DNA of 64,000 bases, from NCBI RefSeq assembly GCF_000337575.1, contig NZ_AOIM01000020.1:1962-65961 (forward strand), in the 5' to 3' direction. The notes under the pieces are model-generated. The model had not been told where the DNA came from. It ran no database searches and was given only the letters and a program-made list of their open reading frames with translations. Made by a program: the position numbers and the translations under genes. This DNA comes from Natrialba hulunbeirensis JCM 10989. GTDB lineage: Archaea > Halobacteriota > Halobacteria > Halobacteriales > Natrialbaceae. Below, in pieces: positions 17,488 to 25,659 of the stretch. How positions within the stretch are numbered: the stretch's first letter is position 1; every line of letters begins with the position of its first letter.

Positions 17488-18054
17488 TTAGCCCAGGACG
17501 TATCGAAGCCTTGGGAAGCGCTCGACGAGCGCCTGCCCGCCGACGTCGATCTGTTCGATGTAGCGGTCGAGGCCGAGGATCCGGCCGGCGCCGAAGGCCG
17601 CGATGGCCAGGAAGACGATGGCGTAGATCAGCGTGTAGTCGAACGCTGCGAGCCACTGGCCCTCCCAGCCGCCGAGGTAGAACATCGTCATCTGCATGGC
17701 CCCGCCCAGGGCGGCCAGGCGGACGAACGCGCCGGCGATCAGCGCGACACCGATCAGCACCTGGGTGACCGGGACGACGACGTTGATGATCTCGAGCAGG
17801 GCGACGTTGCCGGCCATCGCGGCGAAGAGGCCGCTGACAGGGCTAGCCGGGTCGACGCCGTGGAGCAAGAAGCCGCTGGCGTCGAACGCCTCACCGCTGA
17901 TGAACGCTACCTTGCCGAGTCCGGCGAACAGTATCATTCCGCCCATCACGAACCGCAGGGCGACGATGAACCACGCTGACAGCGCGTGGGGTTTTCCTTC
18001 GAGCGTGATTCCCGCATACCGGCTTTCGAGTCTGTTTCGAGTAGTAGTGGACAT
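17488..18054 (-). CDS. DoxX-like (DoxD/TQO small-subunit type) membrane protein
   Basis: This 188-residue protein has four transmembrane helices. The DoxX signature lies in the first, ALRFVMGGMILFAGLGKVAF. The remaining helices are near residues 75-100 (VALLEIINVVVPVTQVLIGVALIAGAF), 110-125 and 135-155 (LIYAIVFLAIAAFGAGRILGLDRYI). In thermophilic archaea this family forms part of thiosulfate:quinone oxidoreductase; elsewhere DoxX proteins act in membrane redox complexes. No partner large subunit is adjacent. The thiosulfate link is suggestive given the sulfur genes at 36-61 kb, but it is only inference. The start ATG at 18052-18054 matches the usual N-terminal length. Confidence 0.85.
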   Translation of the reverse strand: MSTTTRNRLESRYAGITLEGKPHALSAWFIVALRFVMGGMILFAGLGKVAFISGEAFDASGFLLHGVDPASPVSGLFAAMAGNVALLEIINVVVPVTQVLIGVALIAGAFVRLAALGGAMQMTMFYLGGWEGQWLAAFDYTLIYAIVFLAIAAFGAGRILGLDRYIEQIDVGGQALVERFPRLRYVLG

Positions 18055-18636
18055 GATCGATTGACCTCTTGTACTTGTACAGAGGGTCGGAATACGGGTG
18101 AGTGGTTTTCCTTTATTTGAGGGGTTGTTTATATAGTGGGGTCGCAGACCCCTCCCTTGACGACCGTTTTCGACGCTGGTTCCCGCGGGCTACTACTGGA
18201 CGAACTGGATACATCCGTCCGGACACATCCAGTTGATGCCGACCGAGAGGGGATTGAGAGCGATCACTACCTCCGACACTGCTGCCACCTCCGACACTGA
18301 CCTCCCTCCTCCGACACTGACCTCCCACTTCCGACACTGACCTGTGTCATATCGCGCTCCGCACTCGCGTGTTTCCGTCAACATCTCGGCCAGTCTCCCA
18401 ACTCACCAACTCGCCAACTCGTTGCGAGTGTCCGGTGACACCTGCCGTCCTCGGTGACCTCTCTCAGTTCGTCGGTGGCGCTGGACCGACGACGACCGAT
18501 CGAGCGACAGCCTTGCAAGTACCGAGACGCGCATCCACCCGCCATCGCGTGGCAGTGGTGGTCGTCGTGGGGTGTGAGTCTTCGCTGTGGAGAGTACACT
18601 CCTTCTCAGGGGGGTGTGAGCAACCCGGGGACAGCC
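18055..18636. repeat. Non-coding stretch with CTCCGACACTG repeats
   Basis: Around 18270-18342 the sequence CTCCGACACTGACCTCC and close variants recur four times. The rest of this stretch of more than 500 bases shows no convincing gene. The repeats lie next to the accessory block that begins with the coiled-coil protein. Confidence 0.5.
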
Positions 18637-19653
18637 TCACCTGTCGACAGCAGTTGTCGCCGGGCTAGCCTGTTTAGCGATCTCTGTTTCTGTTCCTGTC
18701 CCTGTCCCTTCCCCTGTTCCAGTTTCAATCCCAGTCCCTCTCCCTCTCCCTCTCCCTCTCCCTCTCCCTCTCCCTCTCCCTGTCACTGTCCTCTCGCCAG
18801 GACTTGCACCAAGACTCGCACCAGGAATCTCCGCATCCGCCATCAGAAGCACGCGGCGCTCGGTGTACTCGAGTCCGTTCTTGCGCTGGCGCGTTCGTTT
18901 GATTGCGAGCCGATGCTTCGAGAGATCGAGCAGGGCGTCGATCGTCCTGGAGACGAGTTTCTTCGCGTAGCTTTCGCTAATGCCCGTCTCTTGTCTGCGG
19001 ATCCAGTGTTTCATCTCGCTTGCCGTGACGTATTCGCGAACGCCGGCACAGCCGTTCTCCCATGGGTTGTCGCCAACGCCTGGATCAACTCGTGCTTTCC
19101 AGAGCCGCGCCGCAAGTCGCGACGGCAGCGAGGAGACCGTCGCGTGGAGCATATCGTCGTCCATGGTCGCGAGTTGTTGAATCGGCAGGAGATCTCCGTG
19201 TGCGAGCGCGACGTTGCCGCCACGCCCGAGCGGATCATCGCTCTCTGGGAGTCGAAAGTATCGCCTGCCGTCGTCCTTGCAGATGCGCTCGAGGCGGCCA
19301 TCGGCGACGTCGATCTCGGTTTCGTCGACGTGCGTTTCGAGTAGATGGGCACCCTTCTCGAGTTCGCGGGCCTGGAGTTCGGTGACGCGCTCTTTGTTTG
19401 CGGTGAGTTTCTTCGCGTGGGCGTCCAGTCGCGCCTCGACGGGTGTCTGTGCGTCTTCGAGGTCGTCGACGCGAGTCCGGAGCTGGTCGTTTGTCGTCCG
19501 TGCTCGGTCGAGTGCCGTCTCGAGCGTCTCGAGTCGTGTGTCTTTCTTCTCGAGTTCGGTCTCGAGAGTGGTCACCCGCTCGCGCAGGGTTTCGAGTTCG
19601 GCAGTCAGTGCTTGCAGTGCGTTTGAGTCGGGGTGCTGGGATTGGGTGCTCAT
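18637..19653 (-). CDS. Coiled-coil protein with HTH-like core and RG-repeat tail
   Basis: This is a 338-residue protein. After a short start (MSTQSQHPDSNALQ), residues about 12-120 form a long heptad-type coiled coil (LTAELETLRERVTTLETELE and onward). A globular domain of about 130-280 follows, with the sequence REYVTASEMKHWIRRQETGIS, then SYAKKLVSRTIDALLDLSKHRL, which looks like a helix-turn-helix. The C-terminal 55 residues are low complexity, beginning with about eight RG dipeptides and ending in GT/GE repeats. Similar coiled-coil proteins occur on haloarchaeal plasmids and proviruses, but no function is established to my knowledge. The RG block is encoded by a hexanucleotide microsatellite. 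The neighbouring upstream gene on the same strand is a TnpB-like protein. Confidence 0.75.
   Translation of the reverse strand: MSTQSQHPDSNALQALTAELETLRERVTTLETELEKKDTRLETLETALDRARTTNDQLRTRVDDLEDAQTPVEARLDAHAKKLTANKERVTELQARELEKGAHLLETHVDETEIDVADGRLERICKDDGRRYFRLPESDDPLGRGGNVALAHGDLLPIQQLATMDDDMLHATVSSLPSRLAARLWKARVDPGVGDNPWENGCAGVREYVTASEMKHWIRRQETGISESYAKKLVSRTIDALLDLSKHRLAIKRTRQRKNGLEYTERRVLLMADAEIPGASLGASPGERTVTGRGRGRGRGRGRGRGTGIETGTGEGTGTGTETEIAKQASPATTAVDR
18735..18781. repeat. Hexanucleotide microsatellite (TCCCTC)n in a coding region
   Basis: About seven to eight perfect TCCCTC units lie inside the 3' part of the coiled-coil gene and encode the alternating Arg-Gly tail. Gain or loss of a unit changes the tail by two residues without shifting the frame. 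Confidence 0.85.
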
Positions 19654-19964
19654 GTCTGGTGTGGGGTGGGATCTGTCGTTGGTTGGTGGTGTGTCGCTGC
19701 GGGTCGGTGGTGTGCCGTCGGTCGGTGCTGTGTCGCTGAGACCTGGGGTGTGTCGTCGGTCGGTGCGACTGGGGCGCGGACCAGTCGGCGAAAAGGATGG
19801 TCGGGTCCGCAGAGGAGTGTTGGTACTGGCGGTTCCACTGCGGTTTGACGGTGCCACTGCAGTTTGGGGTACCACTGCGGCTTGGCGGTGTCACTGCGAG
19901 TTCGGTCGGTTCTGGCCCGGCAGTGGTCGCGGTGGCGATGGTGAGGTTGATTGGGTGGTTTCGA
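19654..19964. repeat. Non-coding stretch with two families of degenerate repeats
   Basis: At 19670-19775 the motif GGTGTGTCGTCGGTCGGT and variants recur about every 24 bases. At 19820-19895 a unit of about 19 bases (GGTTCCACTGCGGTTTGAC, GGTGCCACTGCAGTTTGGG and others) occurs four times. It separates the TnpB-like and coiled-coil genes. No gene is supported. Confidence 0.55.
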
Positions 19965-20717
19965 TCACCCATCGTGCTCGCATCGGCCACCGTCAGCCAG
20001 CATCGCGTGTCGCCCATCTGGCGTAGCGTGTCGGTCGGCCGGCGAAGTGTGCCGTTCGTCCGGCGCGGTGTGTCGTTGGTCCGGTGCACCCGAACGCGTC
20101 GGGCAGTAGGCGCAGCGCTGGCCGGGGTAATACCGCTGGGCGAGGACCTTCGCAGCGTTGCAATCGGCGTAGACGCCGCCGACGTAGCAGTCGGGGTTCG
20201 TACAGCAGACTGTCTGGTTTCGCACGCGCTCGCCGATGACGCCGCAGGCGTGACACTCCAGCGAGGAGTACGATTCGGGGACTGTCGCGACCTCGAGGCG
20301 GTACTCGGCGGCCACGGCGCGGAGCCGGCGGTGGGCCGTGGGGAGCAGCCACGCGGTCCCACGGTGTGCGTCGGGGTCGGTCAGCCACGCCCAGAGATCG
20401 GGTTCGTGGTTGCTATCCTCGGTGACCAGGACGGGATCGTCGTAGGCGGTTGCGTACTCGCAGATCGTCCGCGCCGCGGCGTCGATCGTGGTGCGGATCG
20501 CGGCGTGGTGCGCTGTGATAGCCGAGACGATCGTGTCTCGATCGGCGTCGCTGGCAAGGTGGGCGGCGGTCTGTGCGCGGAGCTCGTCGAGGTGGGTACA
20601 GACGTCGTCGCCGCTGATCACGTACGCGCCGGTCCAGTCCGGCATCGTCACCGGACAGGCGGTGTAGAGGTTGTGTTCACCGATATCGACGCCGATTGCG
20701 GTGCGTTCGCTACGCAT
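19965..20717 (-). CDS. RuvC-only TnpB relative with C-terminal RH repeats
   Basis: This 250-residue protein keeps the nuclease half of TnpB. The RuvC-I Asp is D11 (GVDIGEHNLYTACPV), RuvC-II Glu is E100 (VLVTEDSNHEP), the zinc ribbon is SLECHACG with a downstream CC/C pair (about 155-177), and RuvC-III Asp is D185 (GVYADCNAAKVLAQRY). The usual N-terminal half, containing the helix-turn-helix and guide-RNA/DNA recognition parts, is missing; upstream sequence in this frame is low-complexity Pro/Thr/Arg and looks non-coding. The last 45 residues contain four imperfect seven-residue units (RHTAPDE, RHTSPAD, RHATPDG, RHAMLAD). The intact triad suggests a retained nuclease or a domesticated TnpB derivative, rather than simple decay. 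The start at 20715-20717 sits directly before the RuvC-I strand. Confidence 0.75.
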   Translation of the reverse strand: MRSERTAIGVDIGEHNLYTACPVTMPDWTGAYVISGDDVCTHLDELRAQTAAHLASDADRDTIVSAITAHHAAIRTTIDAAARTICEYATAYDDPVLVTEDSNHEPDLWAWLTDPDAHRGTAWLLPTAHRRLRAVAAEYRLEVATVPESYSSLECHACGVIGERVRNQTVCCTNPDCYVGGVYADCNAAKVLAQRYYPGQRCAYCPTRSGAPDQRHTAPDERHTSPADRHATPDGRHAMLADGGRCEHDG

Positions 20718-20989
20718 CGCGATCACTGTCCGTCGGCTCGAAGAGGAGTGCGTCGTCGCCCGCGACGAGGATCGTGTCGTAGTGGGTGGCAGGGTCGCGG
20801 GTGGGTATTGCGGCGGGGAACTCTGCCGGTGAGCGGGTGGCGGTGCGGTCTCTCGCCCGTTCAGTCGTGGTGTGACGCGGGTTTGTTTTTGCGGTGTCTG
20901 CGGCTGTGTGTTGATCGTGATCGGTAGCCGATGCTCGTGGCTCGTGAGCCCTACAGTTATGGGCTCGGGGGCTGTCTTTTCGCATGGGT

Positions 20990-21062
20990 CGTTCACTCCC
21001 TGTAGGGAGATGACCCGCCCCGACGTGCTGGTTCCACGTCGGACCTTTCAGGCCCGAAAGGG
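20990..21062 (+). other. Cluster of hairpins, possible transposon end
   Basis: TTCACTCCCTGTAGGGAG forms a hairpin after a TTCAC pentamer. It is followed by CCGACGTG-N7-CACGTCGG and CTTTC...GAAAG hairpins. The layout recalls the subterminal hairpins of IS200/IS605 elements and resembles the pair at 11091-11171. The assignment is tentative. Confidence 0.35.
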
Positions 21063-21190
21063 CAGGTCACTACTCTTGTTATCACGTAGTCTACTAATAT
21101 TTTACTGTGAAACTCACAGCACCTCTATAGACAATCAATGTGTGTTTATGGGGTAGCATATACTCCGTATCACCATCTATCGATACTACT

Positions 21191-21487
21191 ATGGGTTCTA
21201 CAGCGACATCCATGAGCGTGGTACGACAGCGAGCTGAATGGATGCGTCCAGTTGACGAGAAAATACTCGAAACAATGCGTGATGAGGGGAATATGACTCC
21301 CAGCGCGCTCGAGCAACTGGATGTGACTGTTGCCAACTATGCAAGCAACCGTCTGTCAAAGATGGCTGATTATGGCCTCGTTGAGCGTGTCGCTCAAGGA
21401 CTCTATCGAATTACTGATGACGGAGATGCATTTCTCAATGAGGAACTCGACGCAGGTGAACTCGAGTCGGTTGAAGAATCTGAGTAG
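21191..21487 (+). CDS. PhiH1-repressor-like winged-helix protein
   Basis: This 98-residue regulator contains the core WMRPVDEKILETMRDEGNMTP, then LEQLDVTVANYASNRLSKMADYGLVERVAQGLYRITDDG. That is the typical haloarchaeal phiH1-repressor-type winged helix. The protein could start at 21191 (MGSTATSM) or at 21212 (MSVVRQRAEW). The acidic C-terminal tail is short. It sits at the edge of the AT-rich accessory segment, and proteins of this type commonly accompany integrated or mobile elements (established observation). Its targets are unknown. Confidence 0.85.
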   Translation: MGSTATSMSVVRQRAEWMRPVDEKILETMRDEGNMTPSALEQLDVTVANYASNRLSKMADYGLVERVAQGLYRITDDGDAFLNEELDAGELESVEESE

Positions 21488-21782
21488 GATACCTTCTCAG
21501 AATGCAACTACCCGATGGTGAACACAGGCTCCAGTTTTCGAATTTCGTGGTGAGAATCTGAGGTGCAGTTCACGTGAAAAAGGGACTGAAGAATTGTTCT
21601 GGTGTTTTTGCGTACGGATTTCGGTTATGCACACGATTGTCCTTCATTCGTGTGCATATTTGGGAAACGGATTCTGTCGATGTATGACCCCAAGGTTCGG
21701 GAAAGGGAGACTGTGATGTAGGCCCCCTCAATTATTCCCTCACCGAAATAGCGTCCAGCTATAATATCACCAATGTTTATTA

Positions 21783-22781
21783 ATGCTGAATGACCTGTCT
21801 AGGGTGATGTCCCAGGAGCTTGAATATAATGACCTTGAAGAGCGTGAGAATACGCTGAAATCATTTGGACTCTATATGACCGATATAGAACGGTTTTTGG
21901 AGAGTAGAAATCTTAGAGTCCCCAACAAAAATGAAAATTTCTATTTTAGAGTGGCGGAACAACTTGATGAAAATCAGTTTGAAGAATTGATTTTCCAGTA
22001 TAGGTACGCTGGAAGACAAACTATAAATTATTTTTTAATAGAAGGATTGAACGATAAAGACCTTGGTGAGGTTAAAGAACGGGTCGAAAGTCGTTTACCT
22101 AGCGATGAGGACATTGAGAGTGCAATCAAAAAACCATATCTCGCGGAGTCTAACACTGTTGAAGGCAAATTATACTTTGCTATTGGATATAAAGAAAAAG
22201 CCGACAGTGTTGAACCCGCCACCGGGAAAAAGTCGGGAATTGTCCTGACAAAAAGAAATGTGGTTGTCATCTATGATGATATGGATTTGATCGAAGTGAG
22301 AGGTTCGGATGAGAAAATGGCAGAGGAGGTGAGAGATGAAATCTGCGACTCAATCGGGAAATACAAAAAGAGTGTGAAGAGTCGGCCCAATTTCGGGACA
22401 AAGTTCCAAGAAAAATTTGAGAAAATGGTAGAGACTTATCTTAATCTGGTAGTGAAAGTAGATGATCAAGAAGAGACGACCCTTGACACAATCTCGTTCA
22501 CCTCTAAGGAGGACGAGTCTGGATCCCGAAAAGACGCGAGGAAGTCCGATCGAGTTGAGGAAGAACTAAGCGAGAGAGGCAGTGAGATAACACAAGGATA
22601 TGTTGAACTGTTTGACGGATTCCGGTTCCGGATTAATCGCGATGCAAGCAAACTTTCATTTATGAAGGCGGAGAAGGAAGAGAACATCAATCAAATAACT
22701 AGACTGATCCACGATGTACTCACAGAAACTCGAGAACATTCCCAAAGAAAAATCTCAGGAATTGCAGACGTACCTGAGTAG
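21783..22781 (+). CDS. Unknown AT-rich gene coupled to a nuclease gene
   Basis: This 332-residue protein has no recognised family. It is Lys- and Asn-rich and its GC content is far below that of the surrounding genes, which suggests recent transfer. The N-terminal half is helical (LSRVMSQELEYNDLEERENTL, FEELIFQYRYAGRQTINYF). A middle part with alternating strands follows (KLYFAIGYKEK, SGIVLTKRNVVVIYDDMDLIEV), then a charged linker rich in Glu, Ser and Lys (about 240-275), and a short C-terminal globular piece (YVELFDGFRFRINRD). The gene overlaps the next by 68 bases, so the two are almost certainly co-expressed and probably act together. A second in-frame ATG at 21807 (MSQELEYND) is possible. 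Confidence 0.8.
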   Translation: MLNDLSRVMSQELEYNDLEERENTLKSFGLYMTDIERFLESRNLRVPNKNENFYFRVAEQLDENQFEELIFQYRYAGRQTINYFLIEGLNDKDLGEVKERVESRLPSDEDIESAIKKPYLAESNTVEGKLYFAIGYKEKADSVEPATGKKSGIVLTKRNVVVIYDDMDLIEVRGSDEKMAEEVRDEICDSIGKYKKSVKSRPNFGTKFQEKFEKMVETYLNLVVKVDDQEETTLDTISFTSKEDESGSRKDARKSDRVEEELSERGSEITQGYVELFDGFRFRINRDASKLSFMKAEKEENINQITRLIHDVLTETREHSQRKISGIADVPE

Positions 22782-23616
22782 AGCCTCTGACAACGAGGAC
22801 AGCTATGTCCGACGGAGGTCAATAGCAAAGCAAACCGGGCTTGATGAGGCCACGGTACAGGTAATACTCTCTGAACTAACTGATTCTGGCGTTCTAGTCG
22901 CTAAGTTACAAATCAGATGCCCATATTGCAGTACTCAACACGGCATCTATGCGAGGAAAGGACAGGTTCCTGATGAGGAAAGAATGTGTTTTAATTGCCA
23001 GAATGAGTTTCAACTGAATAGAGAGCGGAACTGGGAGGTGATCTACAAAGTCACCGATGAGGAAGACGATTTTTTTCCTAGGGATTTCACCAACCTGCTA
23101 AAATATTCTGAGGAAGGAAAGAAAGAGTCTACAAAATTCTTTCAACACGAGTTAGAGAAGTTAAGAAATATGGACAATCCTCAACGAAGGGGGAAAATAT
23201 TTGACCACTTTGTGGGGTTGTTGTTCCATCAGATAGATGGTTTGGAGGTACGTATTCAACCGGAAGGTGACTCTGGGGAAACTGATGTACATATAGTCTG
23301 TATCAATGGCCCGTCTTGGTTTTCTACTACTTGTGGGACACACACAATGATTGAAAACAAATGGGAGAAACACCCTATTCAGAAGGGCCCCGTTCACAAA
23401 TTCTACGGGAAAATAAGCTCGAATCACAGTTGTGAAAGAGCTTATTTTCTAAGCATGAGTGGGTTCTCCAACGGGAATCGAAGCAATATTGGGGCACATA
23501 CTGTTTTAAAGAAGTTTCAAGACCCTGAAATTGTGGATCTATGGGAAGAAGACCTTCAGAAAATGGTTGACGACGGAAACCCGTCCCGTGTATTGAGACA
23601 AAAACTAGTTCCTTGA
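22714..23616 (+). CDS. wHTH/zinc-ribbon/PD-(D/E)XK nuclease, Mrr-like
   Basis: This 300-residue protein has three visible parts. Residues about 25-65 form a winged helix (RRSIAKQTGLDEATVQVILSELTDSGVLV). Residues 69-95 form a zinc ribbon (CPYC and CFNC). Residues about 155-260 look like a restriction-endonuclease-fold nuclease: RGKIFDHFVGLLFHQIDGLEV, then ETDVHIV with D191, and IENKW with E214 and K216, which together give the D...ExK catalytic pattern of Mrr-type enzymes. The gene is AT-rich and overlaps the upstream unknown gene by 68 bases. Such a pair on an accessory island suggests a restriction or other defence function (inference). No methyltransferase is adjacent. Confidence 0.82.
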   Translation: MYSQKLENIPKEKSQELQTYLSRASDNEDSYVRRRSIAKQTGLDEATVQVILSELTDSGVLVAKLQIRCPYCSTQHGIYARKGQVPDEERMCFNCQNEFQLNRERNWEVIYKVTDEEDDFFPRDFTNLLKYSEEGKKESTKFFQHELEKLRNMDNPQRRGKIFDHFVGLLFHQIDGLEVRIQPEGDSGETDVHIVCINGPSWFSTTCGTHTMIENKWEKHPIQKGPVHKFYGKISSNHSCERAYFLSMSGFSNGNRSNIGAHTVLKKFQDPEIVDLWEEDLQKMVDDGNPSRVLRQKLVP

Positions 23617-23672
23617 GTTACAAGAGAAAGCGAAACCGGTTAGTTTGCTCATTTGGCCTTTACTACAGTTTC

Positions 23673-23966
23673 TTACTCGAGCTGGTGAATTGTCTCACTT
23701 GATGTGAGTCCGTGTTGCTTCCCGATCTCGACTGCAAGGTGCAACGCCCAGTCTTCTTTCTGAGTTCCTTCGTACTCTTGGGCAAGCAGTGACAGCGCAT
23801 AGACGACCAGCAGATTGTCTTGTGGATGTCGCATGACGTCTGCAATTGGCTGCGTCTTCACTGATAACCCCTCGTAGGCGTATCCGACAATCACGGTTAC
23901 CAAGGTCCCACTACGCCCAATCGGAGAGATAGGGGTTACTCTGGCGTCCGGTATCGGCTGGTCCAA
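23673..23966 (-). CDS. Doubtful small hypothetical protein or gene fragment
   Basis: This is a 97-codon frame whose C-terminal part reads like a real helical protein (NLLVVYALSLLAQEYEGTQK, then WALHLAVEIGKQHGLTSSE). The only start for the full length is TTG; the first ATG is at internal residue 45. It may be the remains of a longer gene. It is antisense to nothing and lies between the nuclease cassette and the DUF5677-like gene. No family is recognised. Confidence 0.35.
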   Translation of the reverse strand: MDQPIPDARVTPISPIGRSGTLVTVIVGYAYEGLSVKTQPIADVMRHPQDNLLVVYALSLLAQEYEGTQKEDWALHLAVEIGKQHGLTSSETIHQLE

Positions 23967-23975
23967 TTTTCGCTA

Positions 23976-24002
23976 GCGCGGCGCGCGCTCTGCGCGCCGC
24001 GC
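23976..24002. other. Perfect 11-bp GC stem-loop
   Basis: GCGCGGCGCGC and GCGCGCCGCGC flank a five-base loop, giving a perfect inverted repeat of pure G/C inside an AT-rich region. It lies between divergent frames, so a simple terminator role is not obvious. It may mark a recombination or element boundary. Confidence 0.7.
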
Positions 24003-24121
24003 AATTACCCTGACCCCTTAGGGGCATATAAATGAACCAAATTTCCATCATATTTTCTGGAGGTGAAGTATGAATTGGAATGTAGATAGGCTTCTTGAGA
24101 GAAGATACCGTAGGTTATCTC

Positions 24122-25147
24122 ATGAGTGAAAGCCACCATTCAGAAAGAAGTCGGGTTTCCAAATTAATCTCTGTTGGGAAACGCCTGATCACTAATTGGA
24201 TGGTCCCCAAGATTTCTGCCGAAATTCTATTGAAGACTAAATTTTCAGGAACTCCGCCATTATATACGTGGAAAGAGGAGATGGGAACGTTCAATCAGCG
24301 GCTGTACGAGACATGGGAGAAGCCATTTGATCAGTTTCAGAGATATTTGATAGGGTATTATTCGATTGGTGGAGATATCCAGAAAGAAGCCAAAAAGAAA
24401 CAGACGCCGATTAATGAGGATTATCTGTCTCATGCACTAATATTACTCTATTCACGAAGCTGTTTGATCGGTCGAGAAATATTCACTCTTTTGAAAAATG
24501 GCTATGCAGACGGCGCACTGGCAAGATGGAGAGCACTGCATGAGGTAACAGTAACTACTGCTTTTATTTACGAGCATGGGGATGAGGTGGCTGAAAGGTA
24601 TTTAAAATATAAACGGGTCCAAGATCATCGAGAGGCAGAAATATATGATCAATATTATCAGGATCTTGGATTCGATCCATATCCCGAGGAGTTGTTTGAT
24701 AAGTTGGATCAAGAAAAGAATGAACTTCGTGATGAGTATGGCAACCCAATAGACGACAAAGGATACGGATGGGGTTGGGCAGCAGAGGAATTTTCTAACA
24801 AAAGTGCCAGTTTTAAACAGATACAAGAAGAAGCAGGATATGATCATCTATATCCGTTTTACAAATATGCAAGTAACACTATCCATGGCGGCCCAAAAGG
24901 GACCTTATACCGGATAGGAACACCATCTACAAGTGAGAGTCCTCTTACAGCCGGCCCATCAAATACAGGTTTCACTGATCCCGCTCAGCTCACTATTTTC
25001 TCTCTTTTAGATATTGCAGCCATTATGGTTGATAACTTTCCTAGTAAAAAGCGACAGATGATACTTTTTATACTCAAAAATTCAGCAGACGAAATCATAC
25101 TTGATTTCAATTGGATACAAAATCATATTGAAAAACAAGAGAGGTGA
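24122..25147 (+). CDS. DUF5677-like protein
   Basis: This 341-residue AT-rich protein is largely helical. Its central segment, SRSCLIGREIFTLLKNGYADGALARWRALHEVTVTTAFI, followed by ERYLKYKRVQDHREAEIY and the later YKYASNTIHGGPKG, matches the pattern of DUF5677 proteins. These are of unknown function and are often found in accessory and defence-rich regions. The ATG at 24122 (MSESHHSERS) is chosen because the upstream in-frame start is TTG. Composition matches the nuclease cassette at 21.8-23.6 kb, so both probably arrived from a lower-GC source. It is the last gene before the damaged uspA fragment. Confidence 0.75.
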   Translation: MSESHHSERSRVSKLISVGKRLITNWMVPKISAEILLKTKFSGTPPLYTWKEEMGTFNQRLYETWEKPFDQFQRYLIGYYSIGGDIQKEAKKKQTPINEDYLSHALILLYSRSCLIGREIFTLLKNGYADGALARWRALHEVTVTTAFIYEHGDEVAERYLKYKRVQDHREAEIYDQYYQDLGFDPYPEELFDKLDQEKNELRDEYGNPIDDKGYGWGWAAEEFSNKSASFKQIQEEAGYDHLYPFYKYASNTIHGGPKGTLYRIGTPSTSESPLTAGPSNTGFTDPAQLTIFSLLDIAAIMVDNFPSKKRQMILFILKNSADEIILDFNWIQNHIEKQER

Positions 25148-25278
25148 GCCACCGTTTCATGTGTTTCAACTCGAGAATGCTGTGCGGAGGTGGGGCGGGG
25201 GCGGTGTATTTTTTCGGCTTTGTCCCCTTGGGGACAGTGCGGAGGCAGAGCGGTTGGTTTGTGGTCTTGACCTTTACC

Positions 25279-25490
25279 ATCACTATCCAGAAGCACCGCC
25301 TGCGTCACACTCCCGAAAATCACCTTCCGACCGGCGACTGCGTTCGCGACCCACGCACCAACTCATCAGTCCAACCTGCTCCGCCACGTCCAGAATCGCC
25401 AGCGGCGGACTCCCAGCCGCACTCTGCACGCGCGTGTCGATATCACTTCCAGCATCATGATCGTTCCCAGCATCGCGACGTAACTCGACG
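25279..25490 (-). pseudogene. Frameshifted uspA fragment
   Basis: The minus strand encodes, in two frames, a copy of the C-terminal third of the UspA protein encoded at 33472-33912. One frame gives VQSAAGSPPLAILDVAEQVG and the other gives IFGSVTQAVLLDSDG. A missing base within CCTTCCGACCGG (CCTTCCCGACCGG in the intact gene) breaks the frame. The fragment lacks the N-terminal half. It sits at the left edge of the DUF4157 array, while the intact gene sits at the right edge in the same orientation. Confidence 0.8.
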
Positions 25491-25567
25491 GACTCGGCCC
25501 CACCGTACATCTGAACGAGTCCACCACGAGGCTGAATCGCTATTACAACGAGACCAACGGTAACTAT

Positions 25568-25659
25568 TAAGATATACTACTACAAATTCTAACAAAATGA
25601 GTCGCTGGACTGGTACCCACTGCCGGGAATCCACGACCGTCAACGCGGTGAGTCGGTAG
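25568..25659 (+). promoter_or_regulatory. Promoter and in-frame 20-codon leader of the DUF4157 array
   Basis: A TATA-like TAAGATATAC at 25568-25577 precedes an ATG at 25597 by about 25 bases. That ATG opens a 20-codon frame (MSRWTGTHCRESTTVNAVSR) ending at TAG 25657-25659, directly abutting the ATG of the first DUF4157 gene and in the same frame. It may be a leader peptide, or the original N-terminus cut off by a nonsense codon. Confidence 0.45.

Noticed and set aside
23673-23966. A functional gene opposite to the nuclease cassette
   Set aside because: Kept only as doubtful: it needs a TTG start and shows no recognised domain.
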